Position numbers and translations under genes: made by a program
DNA from: Excoecaria cochinchinensis
Taxonomy: Eukaryota; Streptophyta; Magnoliopsida; Malpighiales; Euphorbiaceae
Assembly (NCBI GenBank): GCA_947683425.1
Contig: CANTUQ010000081.1
Coordinates: 9,916,501-9,980,500, forward strand
Length of the DNA stretch: 64,000 nucleotides
Direction of reading: 5' to 3'
Shown: positions 38,842-51,097 of the stretch, piece after piece
How positions within the stretch are numbered: position 1 is the stretch's first letter
How the letters are laid out: every line of letters begins with the position of its first letter
The notes under the pieces: model-generated
What the model was told of the DNA's origin: nothing
Databases searched by the model: none
What the model saw: only the letters and a program-made list of their open reading frames with translations

Positions 38842-40257
38842 TGTTAGCCTAATTCGAAGTGCTAATTCCGCAAGTATACGGTGTACCGGTTATAATACAA
38901 AAGATGTCGATCCCACGAGCAATTTGCTAAATATTACACACTATTACTACTCAATTTTAACCTTGTTTACAATGATCATAAATTTGTTGAATGAAAGTGG
39001 AAATATTATGTCTAATTCTAATTAACCTAGTTATAGATAATCGGAGAAGATAAAAGATTAGTGATTATAAAATAATAAATAGAACTTGAATTAATTATTC
39101 TTGATTATGAATATATTCTTGTCATGCAAGCCAAGTTGAATAAAATTCCAATTTACTCTTTCAACATAAATTAGAGTGCCTAAAACATGCATTTATAATT
39201 CTAGCTCACAATTTTCATTAATGAATTAAAATGTTATATATGCAAATTTCAGGAATAATAAACAACCTATAACAAGCATTTAATATTATGATTTCTCAAA
39301 TAATACTTCAATGATGAAATTCTATTAGATTTAAGTAACAATTTATCTTTCAATTAAATACTTACTTATAATGATCATGCATAAAAATACTAATAGAAAA
39401 ATCTACAAGAAAGAATAATAAAATTAATATGAATAATAAAATATAGCATTAAATAATCAAGTTCATAAATTCATCATTAAATAATTACAAAGAAGAAGTA
39501 AAGATGAGAAATGAAGAAAGAGATCTTTCGACCCTTTTCCCTTCCACAAAGGATATCTTCTTCCTTGCAAGTAATCTTCTCTTCAAAACATAAAAATTCT
39601 AACTTAAAAAACTTTAACTAAAAATGTACTTTTTAACTTACAGAATTCTTAATAAAAATATTCAACTAAGACTATTCAACCCTTAAAATTACAGTTAAAA
39701 CTAATATTTATAATGTTCTAAAAGATATGTCCCTTCAAGTTTCCCTTAGGAAGGTTGCAAGACTTGGTGGAAAGTCATACTTCTTCAAGGCAAAATTTGA
39801 ATTTAACTTCCAACGGTCCTCTCTATCTATCACGCTCGCGACAAAACATGCCTTGCTCTTCGCTCCACTTTCCTCGCTCTGTCTTTCTTCCGCGCCATGT
39901 CGCGACCTTGCGATAGGCGTCCTTGCTAGCGATAATGCCCGCTAGCTCCCTTTCTCCTTCTCTTTGGCTCCCTTTAATTGCGTGTCCTGTCGCGCTCGTG
40001 ACAGATTACTTCTCTCCTTTGTTTTCTTTCTTCCTTTCTTCTTTCTCTTTGGCTTGGCGCTTCCTGTCGCACTCGCGACAGATTGATTCTTCCTTAGCTA
40101 ATTTCTGCTCCTTTCTCCAATCTTCTCTATTTTCTCCTACACACACAAAACTCAAACAAAAACATAAAACACACCTAATTCTAACACAATTAACTATAAT
40201 AAACATTATTTTAAACCAAAAACATGGATTAAATATGAGCTATTTAGACTCATATCA
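38842..40257 (-). repeat. 5' LTR of the minus-strand Athila
   Basis: Pairs with 28262-29692 over its full length. Carries the palindrome cluster at 39820-40083 and the minus-strand TATA box at about 39701-39715. The palindromes differ between the two LTRs: the first unit here reads CTATCTATCACGCTCGCGACA where the other LTR has CTGTCGCGATCGCGACG. Confidence 0.92.
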
Positions 40258-42520
40258 CATCACTTATTGTAGAACAATACTTAATTATATTACAAATATT
40301 AACAGTAACATCATATAACAAATTCTACACACTCGTTGGCCAAAATCATTGCAAAAGCCCGGACGATAATTCTATCTCCTTAACCTACACGGACAAACAC
40401 CCGTGCTAAGAGCAAAGGCTTAGTGGGGAAAACAAAAAATGAACGGCCACTCACAGTGGTCGTTTATGCAAAACACATGCATAAGCAACATATTTGTAAA
40501 GTACAGACGGTAAAAGATATCATAGATTCACATCATAATTCTTATATTAAAACATATGCGAAACATTGAGTACATTTATCTTGCACATATTAAGCATAAT
40601 ATATATACAATTCTAGTCAATGTTCTTGCATCACTTGCACATCCAAAATCTATCTTTATTTAGCACATTCAAATACAAACCATCTCATCGCTATTATTTA
40701 AACAACATACCGTTCACTCACATTGCTTAAACCTTTTCTGCTATTAATTTCTCTTAAAATGCCCATATTCATTTTAATTGTTAGTTCACGATTTTAGAAA
40801 TACTCATTTCAACAAGAATTCTAAATTCACACCTATAAATAATCTCATGGCTTACAAAGGAATATATATACTCAATTAGTTTTATTCATAAAAATTTTTG
40901 GAGCTCTTACACATATATCAATCTTTTCATATTTGGTTCGGGCTTGAAATGGATATTCCAAGCTTCCTACGTATCCCAAAGGTTGGGAATCAGAACCACA
41001 TAGTTCTAACTATAGATTTATAATGTACAGTAGTGACACTCAAATACAATTCATTCATAGCCCTAAACTCATAGCCCCAAATTCATGTCCAGTATTCAAT
41101 ACAACTTATTACCAATTTATATCATTTTATGTAAGTCATTTTATAATCCCACATCTTGATTAAGGCAGGCTAGTACTTAAATTAAGAAAAGTTATTCACC
41201 TAGAAGCATAATCAATATATCAAGGACCATCTAATCAGTAATTCCAAGTAATCAATAGCACCTCATGTTATAGCAATATGTTTTCCATTAATACAATATC
41301 AATTCATAACATGCTTTATGTATCAATAATTCTTTTAATTATACCTTGACCCTACTTAAACGTTTTCCATTGTGAGTTTCTCATATTATGATATGCTCTT
41401 GTTATTGTTATTCATTCGAAAACTCAAATATAAGATACACTTATCTCATCATAAACATTCTATTATAAGCATAAATATGTAATCTAATACATCATACCAG
41501 TAGCAAATAATGACACCCTCTTTTTACGTTCATTTATACATATTATATCACCAATAATATTTTCATAGCCTAATTATGTCCCTTAACTTATTCAATGCCT
41601 GCCTCATTAAGAAAACATGTACTGTAACATAGAATGCATAAGTACCCACGGGTACGCTTCACATAATGCTCAGGGATTCATATATAGAATCCTAATAGAA
41701 GAAAATCTACAATAGGAATTCCAAACAAAACTCATAGCATGCAGAATCATAGGGTACTCATTTTCATATCACCATTCACATATCAAATGATATCTCTTAT
41801 AACATTTGATTTCTTAATTATACTAATAATTTTGCCTGCGAGTACAAGGTAGTGGATAACGGGTGAACGCATAGGCACCAGAAGGTACAAACAAATATTT
41901 ATTTTATTTTGAAAACACATAAGGATCTTAAACAAGATCCAATCACATAGGGATCGCGAGGACCCAAACGCGTGGGGACCTGATTAGTGTCCAGAAAATG
42001 CATAGGCTACAGTAAACAGAACCCTATAGGCATACTATCTATCCACAACTCTACTAACGCAGGCAACACATATTAAATTCATCATATAATACACATATCG
42101 CATTTGCACTTACTCTTTTAACTATATACTCTTATTATGATCAAACATTCATTTATTTGCATGTTACTAATACTTATCATACTTACCTTATTCAGAAATA
42201 ATCATGTACTTTTTTTATAGATTTGTGTATTCATATAACTATATTGAGCCAATTCATGTTATTTCAATATCTTACACACATTTAAACTTATCAAATAAGT
42301 TTACACTCCATTATATATATATACATTCACAACGTGACCATTGCAGGCTAAGTACATATTAATTCGCTCATTTACATAATCACAATTTAACACATATCAT
42401 GCGAAACTGAACAATTAAGCATTATTCGATACACATTAGTCAGATGGTCATATAATAATAGCAATGCTTGGTTCAATAAAGGCAAATAAAACAAAATTCA
42501 AAATCTAAAAACTAGGGGTC

Positions 42521-42857
42521 ACACGGCGATCATAAACATCCTACCTGTCGTGTGAAACTTTAAAAACTGAATTTTCAACACAGAAGGCATTTACACCGCG
42601 GTATGGAAATCCTAACCTCCATGTAAGACATCCCACATGGTGGTCAAGAAAACCTGACCACCGTGTAGCATGCCCAGATTAGAAATTTAGAAAACATAAT
42701 GCTTTTATATGGTAGTAAGGAAACTCCTAACCACCGTGTTGAATGTCACAAGGTGGTTAGGATAAACCTTACTGCTATGAGACCTAACAGACAAGCAAAT
42801 TACACCTTTCAGAACGTGATCACACGGTGGCGGTTTGAAATTCCTGACCGCCGTGTG
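42521..42857. repeat. Six imperfect palindromes of the ACACGGTGGTCAGGA class
   Basis: Copies at about 42521-42554, 42592-42625, 42634-42666, 42706-42739, 42747-42779 and 42821-42857, so starts alternate by about 72 and 42 bp. The best pairs are CACATGGTGGTCAAG with CCTGACCACCGTGTAG and ACACGGTGGCGGTTTG with CCTGACCGCCGTGTGG. Confidence 0.85.
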
Positions 42858-43408
42858 GATCGACAAAGACCCAGATTTTTGCAGAAACCCAGATGGTTTC
42901 TTCTCATATCCTACCCCCAACTCAAACCACGATTACTAAACACAACTCAAGCACTCAAAATCAATTCAATCAAGTTCAACCTCATAGTATAAACATTTCA
43001 AACATGCCAATTCATTAAACTACCCATTATCATTCAAAATCACAAACTTAAACAAAGCATAAATTTCCCAAACCTCATTTCCTTTGCTCCTATTAGTTCT
43101 ATTGGCTGCACTTCCTTACTCTCATACCCTTTCTTACTTTACATCCACCATTATATCCATCAAAGCCCCTTATCCAAAACACATTTACATTACAAACTTA
43201 AAATTCATAAACAATAAAGAAGAAATAATAAGAGGAAAGTTTAATCCTTACCTTAGCTTACACAATTTCCCTTATATATAGCTTGAACTATGGAAATATC
43301 TAAATTAAAATCTATATTTTTACCTCTTAAAGTGAGGAAGAGAAAGAAAATTTTCATTGGGAGAAGAAGAATCCCGATTTTCTGCTCCTTCAACCCGTTC
43401 ATCTCTCC

Positions 43409-43420
43409 CCTTTTATACCC
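43409..43420 (-). promoter_or_regulatory. TATA box of the solo LTR at 28047-43756
   Basis: Minus-strand GGGTATAAAAGG lies about 340 bp inside the LTR start, the same distance as the TATA boxes of the array LTRs (49134-49144, 53960-53970, 58950-58960). Confidence 0.7.
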
Positions 43421-43756
43421 CCTTCAATTCCATCTTATCCCCAATGCCAAGTGTCACTTTACTATTGGTCCATTATAGATTTTTATGTTAATTTTCCTTT
43501 CCAATCCTTCAACTTTTATTTCTTCTTGCATTTAACCTATTAACTTATTATTCTTAACATTGGCCCACACAATTTGTTAATTCTTTCAATTTAGTCCATA
43601 AATATGAAATACCCAAATTATCCTCGATCTTTTTAATTAATACCGAACACGTCCTCAACTACATTTAACCATTTTAATCCATCAATTACTCATTTTACTC
43701 ACTTTTATACTCCAAATACTTACGAATCCGACTAGGGTACACTTCAAACCCTTACA

Positions 43757-44950
43757 ACTTATCTCCTTCTTCTATCTAATTCTGTCATGATTTTGAATTG
43801 GTTTGGTTCTTGGATTAAGTATATTTTATTGAATTTGTGCAAGAAACTTTGGACAAGAGAAGAGACAAAGGCAAATATAAGGTTTGAACTAGAAGAGAAA
43901 GAGTTGTCAAGCTTCATTTTGAGGTTTGGGATTTTAATTTTTAGTAGATGCATGTTTGATCAAGTTGGGAAATTGTGGGCTTTGAAATAGCTCAACAGCT
44001 CTGTTAGTTGTAAATTTGTGTATATGTTCATATTGATGAGTTGCATGATGCTTATTGACAACTTGAAGTTGTATAGAGTTTTGACTATTTGCATGATGAT
44101 TTTGTGTAAGTTAAAAAGAGTGCATGAAAGTTATTTGCATATGATTATTTATTTTGAAGGCCATTTTGGCTAGAATTGGTTTTTGTTTGATGATAAAAGT
44201 CATGCATGTGAATATAGCAAAGTATGTGCAAGGTAAGTGTTAGAGATATGTGGAGTTGGGATTTTGAACATGAAGTTCAGGCTTTGCCGCGAATACGCGA
44301 GCGCGACAGAGTGCTCCGGAGGCAAGGATTGCTAAACTATGCTCTGTCGCAAGCGCGGCTAAAGTCAATTGGGTGTTCTGTCACGTGCCAAGCTCTGCCG
44401 CGAGCATGACAGAAGGTATATGTGTGGTCTATCGCGAGCTCAACATAGCGAGAAGTATTGAATGCAAGTTATTTGTCCTTGTTTGTGTATAATTTTGCAT
44501 TTGTTGATGAATGATTATACATATGGAAGATTAAATGTGTAATTATAAGAGAGAATATATGAGATGCTTGATGATTTTAGTATGCTTAGGGTACAATATG
44601 AATTTAAGTTATTTGTCTATATTAAAAGAAAGTGTTGAATAAAGTTAAGCATGTTAAATAGATATTATTTTGCATAACCGATAAGTAAACATGTATGTAT
44701 GATCTTGGTTGTATCGTTAATATGTGACTTGAGTAGATGTATTGCGGTTTGATAGATAATCGAATAAATGTAAAGTATATGGTATAGTGAATAAAGTTTT
44801 TATGTAAGCCTGAATTGTTATAGTATTGGATAGATAGGCATGCCTATAAAGAGCTAGAGTTTGCAGCTGCCAGAGTGGCCCCAATTGGGTCTAGAGTTCG
44901 TTACCTTTGGGTATCTCCAGATGTTTGAGACTTCGGTCTCCAGATGTTTC
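43757..44950 (+). repeat. Middle part of the Tekay 3' LTR
   Basis: Resumes after the solo LTR with the TSD ACTTA. It carries a palindrome cluster (44281-44440) and, near its end, GGATAGATAGGCATGCC and GAGACTTCGGTCTCC. These are the reverse complements of landmarks in the solo LTR at 23436-25874, confirming plus orientation. It is interrupted at about 44950 by the LTR array and resumes at 59299-59478 (TTTGATACTACTTG, then CCCGTATCCACTATATATG). ORFs at 43759-44409 are not genes. Confidence 0.7.
44281..44440. repeat. Decayed palindrome cluster, TGTCGCG class, in the Tekay LTR
   Basis: CTTTGCCGCGAATACGCGAG, GAGCGCGACAGAG, CTCTGTCGCAAGCGCGG, TCTGCCGCGAGCATGACAG and CTATCGCGAGCTC. The arms are recognisable but many are broken, consistent with an old copy. 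Confidence 0.7.
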
Positions 44951-44975
44951 AACTCCCATACGTAGCATATCAAAG

Positions 44976-45358
44976 AACGATGAGCTATGGTTAGCGGAGG
45001 GTGCTACCATACAAAGACACACATGGCAATACATAAATCAAAATAATAAAATTTCTAACATAATACCTCAAGACATGCACATCCTAAACCTATGTCATCA
45101 ACACACCAGCATTCGCACTATAAGATATTACAACTTATTACAAACGCTAATAATTAAAACTTAATTACATGCCAAAATCAAAAACTCTTCCTATACAGAT
45201 CTACAACTTGTTGGCCAAAGTTACAGCGGACTGTTGCGCTACTCTGATCTCCGAACCTGCATGGAGAAACAACCGTGCTAAGCGATAACGCTTAGTCGGT
45301 TAAAATAAATAATGGGCAGCCACTCACAGTGGTTGCTGAGGCAAACACTTGCAAATCA

Positions 45359-45403
<45 letters not shown>

Positions 45404-46396
45404 TAAGCATAAAGAAAACTGGCTTCAGTTAACGTGAACTCATATCGTTACTTTTGTACGAAAACTTAAACAATTTCGTATGTATATTCATTCATATACC
45501 ATAACCAGAAAATACTATATTACATTTAATTCATGATTACATTAGACATACTTATTATTTACCTGACTCATTTAATTAATCATATAAATAGTTATACCTC
45601 ATGAAGTTCAGGAATAAAGTTTGCAAATCAAAATGTAAAGTCTAGAAATTCCCATTATGACTAACATTTCCAAAATCATGCCAAAAATTGCAGTATTAAC
45701 GATGAGCTATGGTTAGCGGAGGGTGCTACCAGACAAAGACACACATGGCAATACATAAATCAAAATAATAAAATTTCTAACATAATACCTCAAGACATGC
45801 ACATCCTAAACCTATGTTATCAACACACCAGCATTCGCACTATAAGATATTACAACTTATTACAAACGCTAATAATTAAAACTTAATTACATGCCAAGAT
45901 CAAAAACTCTTCCTATACTGATCTACAACTTGTTGGCCAAAGTTACAGCAGACTATTGCGCTACTCTGATCTCCGAACCTGCACGGAGAAACAATCTTGC
46001 TAAGCGATAATGCTTAGTCGGTTAAAATAAATAATGGGCAGCCACTCACAGTGGTTGCTGAGGCAAACACTTGCAAATCAATATACACACACACACACAT
46101 ATAAGCATAAAGAAAACTGGCTTCAGTTAACATGAACTCACATCGTTACTTTTGTACGAAAACTTAAACAATTTCATATGCATATTCATTCATATACCAT
46201 AACCAAAAAATACTGTATTACATTTGATTCACGATTACATTAGACATACTTATTATTTACCTGACTCATTTAATTAATCATATAAATAGTTATACCTCAA
46301 GAAGTTCAGGAATATAGTTTGCAAATCAAAATGTAAAGTCTGAAAATTCCCATTATGACTAACATTTCCAAAATCATGCCAAAAATTGCAGTATTA
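44976..46396. repeat. Tandem duplication of about 0.7 kb in LTR 1
   Basis: Copy one runs 44976-45697 and copy two 45698-46396, both starting AACGATGAGCTATGG and ending TTGCAGTATTA. The second copy is shorter mainly because its AT/AC microsatellite is shorter. LTRs 2 and 3 have this segment once. Confidence 0.9.
45360..45402. repeat. AT/AC microsatellite, site A of the array LTRs
   Basis: After GCAAATCAATAT every LTR copy has a dinucleotide run at this site: (AT)n(AC)n here, a short (AC)n at 46083-46100, long (AT)n at 51030-51095 and long (AC)n at 55813-55875. Confidence 0.9.
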
Positions 46397-46791
46397 GCAC
46401 TTACTTAAACCATTTCATTTGTTCAAACTATTAATTGATCAAAACCAAACAAAACATTTAGACAAACAAATTTGGTTCGGGCTTGAAATAAATATTCCAA
46501 GCTTCCTACGTATCCCTATGGTAGGGAATCAGAACCACGTAGTTCTACAAAAACATTATACTTAAATAATCCAAGAATTAATCTTAAATCATTTTATAAA
46601 TCCAGTTATCTGTCTCATGTGTAACGCTTATTATCTATCTTACTTACCAATCAATACATTATTCACCGTATTCATTAAAACCACGAACAAATACATATGA
46701 ATTCCTTACCAATATATTTACTGAAATTGCACAGGCTAAAGTTCCGTAGGTAAACAGCGCATAACATACCCGTGTTCTCATTTAAACATAT

Positions 46792-46792
<1 letters not shown>

Positions 46793-46858
<66 letters not shown>
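46793..46858. repeat. AT microsatellite, site B of the array LTRs
   Basis: After TTTAAACATATAAC a pure (AT)n run of about 30 units. The same site is very short in LTR 2 (near 51760) and mixed (AT)n(AC)n in LTR 3 (56574-56622). The YIYIYI-type ORFs here are artefacts. Confidence 0.92.
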
Positions 46859-46861
<3 letters not shown>

Positions 46862-48030
46862 CAAAGTTTATTTACTGAATGTTCAACCATAGTAAACATG
46901 CATATCAAATATTTCAATAATTCTTTACATAAACTTCATATAAACAAACATACTCATAACTTTTGAACAGTTTCATAACATGCCTTATTCAAATACAATT
47001 TCTTAGATAGTCAATATTCATTTATACACATTCATTAGAGCAAACATTGATTGCTTTATCACTTTCCATTTCACAGATATCGGTTGATTATACAAAACAC
47101 ATAGGCATCCATAAAGGATCCAGAACACATTAGTGTGTGAGGCACAAGCTCAGAACATATTAACAAACACTTTCAGTTGATTAGTCACATACTTTTTGCA
47201 CATCATTACAGAACATATTAATTCATTCACATAGCTTTATTCATTTAATTGCCTGCTAAGTCAAAAGGGGTGGATAAGCGAGTGAACACATGGTGGTACC
47301 CGTGGGTACGATTCAAAAAGCAACATCATATTTTTCTCATTCAAAACATTTTCACATTGGGGATCTTAATAAAGATCCGTACACATTGAGGTTCACGAGG
47401 AAGCAAACGGGAACCTAATCAGGGTCCAAACAGAACAGAGGGCTGCAGCTAACAGAACTCTATAGGCATGCCTATCTATCCATGACTTGACTAACATAGG
47501 CTAAATTCCCATATCATTATTAAATTCTTTCACATTTTACACATATATACCCATTTCATCAAACACTAGCATTATTATTTTAATATCACATAGATACATG
47601 TATCAGTATATATATATGCCTATCATATGCACTAATTTTATTTATCGCATTCAAACTAGTCATGTGCAGTTTCATAGATTAAGATATTCACATGATTGTA
47701 TTAAATGTAATCGTATTATTATTCATCATGCATTTACTTATTGCATATTAAATGGACTAATTACATTTATCATACCCGCATGAACATACTGAATATAACT
47801 ATCTTATTAACATCATGCACTCATATAGACTTAACAAATAAATTACAATACTTTATGCACAAACAACCCTTATCTAGTAATGATAGAAAAAGTCTCATAA
47901 TTCAATTACTAATATGCATAGAAGCATTTGAATAATTCAATAATTAAGGTACTCATTTTAATTATAGAGACATAATACAAGTGAGAAACCACGCAGAGGA
48001 GAAAATTTTCAAAACATTTTAGGACAGAGA

Positions 48031-48577
48031 GCTCTGTTGGGTGTCGCGCTCGTGACAGACGAGTCCCAGGAGGCGATCAGGAGTCATGCTCACTGTCGTG
48101 ACTCGTGAAGGCGAGCCTAACAGAGCATAACAAAAGAACAGAGGAAGGGGCGTGAGTTATCACGACTTGTGCTCGCCAGCACGTGTCGTGCTTCCCAGCA
48201 CGAGAAGTTCCCTCCCAAGCCGAACGGCTTTCACACCGAACGGAATCCCTTGCCGAGTGGAATCGCCAGCACGAGACGTGCTCCACCAGTACGAGATGTG
48301 CTCTTGTGCTAAATGGACTCCCAGTTGACCGGACTTTCAATCGAGCGGGATCTCAGCACGAGTCGTGCTTCACAGCACAAGCCGTACTCCCCATGCCGAG
48401 ACGTGCTCTCATTACGTGCGGATCTCACGCCGAGCGGAATCCTGATACCATGTTGTGAAGCTTGACACGACTCGTGCATTCCTCCTCTAATAGCTCGGCT
48501 AATTGGGAGGAGCTAGAATCACTAGGCTCTATTATGATCGCGACGAACATCGCGCTCATGACAGAGTCGTGATTTCC
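48031..48577. repeat. Palindrome cluster in array LTR 1 (CACGAGACGTGC class)
   Basis: Includes AGCACGTGTCGTGCT, CAGCACGAGACGTGCTCC, CAGTACGAGATGTGCTC, AGCACGAGTCGTGCT and the related CCGAACGG/CCGAGCGG words. TGTCGCGCTCGTGACAGACG and TGATCGCGACGAACATCGCG lie at the ends. The ORFs at 48077-48458 are translations of these repeats. Confidence 0.88.
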
Positions 48578-49481
48578 CAGTTCTCCGACCAAATCTGCAG
48601 AAATTTTTTCATCCAAAACTCCCAATCAATTCAAAACTTTAACACAACTCAAATGATTAATTCAAAACCCATAACATTGGAACAAATCTAAACAACTTAA
48701 ACCCCATAGATTTCCAGAAACTCAAGTCAAAACCCCAAAAATCAAAATATGCATCAAAATAACAAGATCCCTAACCTTAACTCCTTTGCTCCTAATCGCT
48801 TTCCTTGGTTGATCTTTCTTGTTCCAAAACCCATCCAAAGTCTTTCTCATCAAAAATCCTCAGTAAAACACACAAAATCACAAAACATAAATTTAGGGTT
48901 CCAAAAACCACTCAAAGAAATGGAAGAAGGAAATCAAACTTAAACTTACCTCTTCAAACCTAGCTCAAACCTCAAACAAAACACCCATCACTTTGCAATA
49001 ACTCCAGCCAAAAGAAGACGGATCAAGATAAAATAAGAGGAAGAAGAAGAAGAGAAGAGGAAGTAGCGTGAGGAGGAGAGAACGGGAGAACAAGGCAGCT
49101 AAAAATGCTACTCTCTCTTTCTCTCTCCTTGCTATTTATACCCCTCTCTAATTCCTTGCCACATGTCATCTTTCCATAGGTCCAATTTAGATATTGGTGT
49201 CCAATTCTCCTTTTAATCCTCCAACTTCTCATATCCTTATGCACTGAGATTTTATAACTTAATAATCCTTCACATAGGCCCACATAAATAAATTTTATTC
49301 TTTCAATCATGTCAGAATTCCACACTTCACAATTTTACCATTGGCCGCACTTGCCGAAACTTTTACTTAAATCCTTAATTTGTCCATTTGGCAATACCTA
49401 ACCCGTCAAATTACACAACCTTGATCACTACTCATCCATAATATTCCCAAATCCTTCTAGGGTACATTTCAGGGTGTGATA

Positions 49482-50619
49482 ATTCCTCCCTCCTAAAAGA
49501 ATTTCGTCCCCGAAATTCACTTACATCGGGAAAAACCTGAACACTACACTCCAATTCACTATCATACTCATACACTTCACCTTCAACCTACTCACTTGCT
49601 TATACTTATCCTCATCGCTATACTCTCAAACCACTTCTTTAAAATTCGAATAGATATACGAATCATAACTTTCTCTTGTACATATCTAAACCCAAACTCA
49701 TAAAAATCGATTTAAAGAAACTCCGTAAGCCCCTTTTCATTATCTTATGCTTAAATCGATCACATTCATCAGAACAATCATCACTTAACCGCCAATCGAA
49801 AACCAAAGCACATACACCTCACGCATAAACCATTTAATTCACAACATCGGCTACACAATTCCTTAATACTCCAAAGTCTTTTCACATTCATTTATGCAAG
49901 GTTCAAAAATAATCTTTCTACTCAACTCTAACTATACACACAGTACATTCTCCTTAACAATTGCTATGCTCATAAATCACATACTTAGTCTTAATATCAA
50001 ATACTCAACGTACACCCTGTTAGCTTTCTCTCCATCAAACACATATGCAAATATTTCTCATGTGTAATGAAAGGGATGATGATGCAATGAGGATACGATG
50101 GTTCATGTATGCAAGATAATGCAAAAATGCAATTGATGCTATAATAATGCACTTTTCCCATCCTCATGGTTCAATATGCTCTTATTCAAACACTTTTCTA
50201 GAGATAACTGACAAGCATACAGAGCATTACCATATCCTTACAAAAATCCAAACACTCCTCATTTCCAAAACACCGAAGTATCTATTCCCATAAGATAACC
50301 ACATATCAATGCACTTCAAGATCTTCTATGAAATCTTCTCCTTAAGCAACCTATTATCAAATAACATCTTAATAGAACTCTGATAATTGATCTAATAAAC
50401 ATATTCTAAATCACACACACTCATAACAATTCAAAGCAGGTAGATCGTGACCTACCGAGCCAACACTTAACTAAATACTTCATCAAATCGGAAGGTTTCC
50501 CTTCCCAAAACATATCTAAAGGACAAGGTCGTCCGCTTTGGCCAACGCTAAACTATACAGACACACTTCAAAACACCTAGTTAACCAGAATCGACTAAAT
50601 TGGAGCTCTGATACCAAAT
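49482..50619 (-). other. Internal region 1 of the array, non-coding
   Basis: Begins beside the PPT complement CCTCCCTCCTAAAAG, then TTTCGTCCCCGAAATTC, which is the reverse complement of the ...GACGAAATTCTTTTAGGAGG text that ends many chromovirus pol genes. It ends at the PBS complement GGAGCTCTGATACCA (50602-50616), matching the initiator-methionine tRNA end. No frame longer than chance. A trace of the pol end plus PBS, with nothing between, marks this as a deletion derivative. Confidence 0.85.
50602..50616 (-). other. Primer-binding site of the array, initiator-Met tRNA type
   Basis: Minus-strand TGGTATCAGAGCTCC is the standard PBS of many plant Ty1/copia and chromovirus elements. The second copy at about 55429-55443 has TGTATCAGAGC, one base off. 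Confidence 0.85.
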
Positions 50620-51027
50620 TATAACACCCCCAACTCCCACGCGTAGCATATCGAAGAACGATGAGCTATGGTTAGCAGAGGGTGCTACCAGACAAAGACA
50701 CACATGGCAATACAGAAATCAGAATAATAAAATTTCTAACACAAGACCTTAAGACATGCACATCCTAAACCTATGTCATCAACACACCAGCATTCGCACT
50801 ATAAGATATTACAATTTATTACAAATGCTAATAATTAAAACTTAATTACATGCCAAAATCAAAAACTCTTCCTATACAGATCTATCGACTTATTGGCCAA
50901 AGTTATAGCGGACTGCTGCGCTACTCCGATCTCCAAACCTGCAAGGAGAAACAACAGTGCTAAACGATAACGCTTAGTTGGGTAAAACAAATAATGGGCA
51001 GCCACTGCGAGGCAAACACTTGCAAAT

Positions 51028-51097
<70 letters not shown>

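Larger units (their letters stand above)
28262..40257 (-). mobile_element. Near-complete but inactive Athila-type retrotransposon, TSD CATCA
   Basis: LTRs at 38842-40257 (5') and 28262-29692 (3') share ends TGATATGAGTC...GGCTAACA on the minus strand. CATCA flanks at 28257-28261 and 40258-40262. In element order: PBS, gag, protease, RT, RNase H remnant, integrase, palindromes and TATA, ORF3, long 3' non-coding region, PPT. Stops and frameshifts break gag, the RT/RNase H boundary and ORF3. In the stretches I compared by eye the two LTRs differ by roughly five percent, so the insertion is not recent. Confidence 0.92.
28047..43756 (-). mobile_element. Solo LTR of the array-LTR family, TSD ACTTA, split by an Athila element
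   Basis: Begins TGTAACATCCCTTACC at 28047 and ends AAACCCTTACA at 43756, with ACTTA flanking at 28042-28046 and 43757-43761. Removing the Athila insertion (28262-40257) and one CATCA leaves about 3.7 kb, close to the array LTRs at 44951-59298. Their landmarks are shared: GGAGGGTGCTACCA (28111), the CTAAGAG-CAAA-GGCTTAG hairpin (40406), a CTATCTATCCACAACTC box (42030) and a minus-strand TATA box at 43409-43420. The segments 40258-42500 and 42860-43400 contain no gene. Confidence 0.85.
44951..49481 (-). repeat. Array LTR 1 (with internal tandem duplication)
   Basis: Aligns with LTRs 2 and 3 throughout. The plus-strand left end begins at CAACTCCC, lacking about ten terminal bases. The right end reads GGGTGTGATA, with TA where CA is expected. 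A minus-strand TATA box (GGGGTATAAATAGC) is at 49134-49144. Palindromes lie at 48031-48577. Segment 44976-46396 is a tandem duplication. The many short ORFs are not genes. Confidence 0.85.

Noticed and set aside
44944..44951. A proper TG start and TSD at the left end of the LTR array
   Set aside because: TGTTTCAACTCCC lacks the TGTAACACCCC found in the other LTRs and the flank does not repeat TTTGA exactly; I infer a small deletion rather than a clean insertion end.
46675..46966. ORFs rich in alternating Tyr and Ile
   Set aside because: These are the AT microsatellite read in frame.
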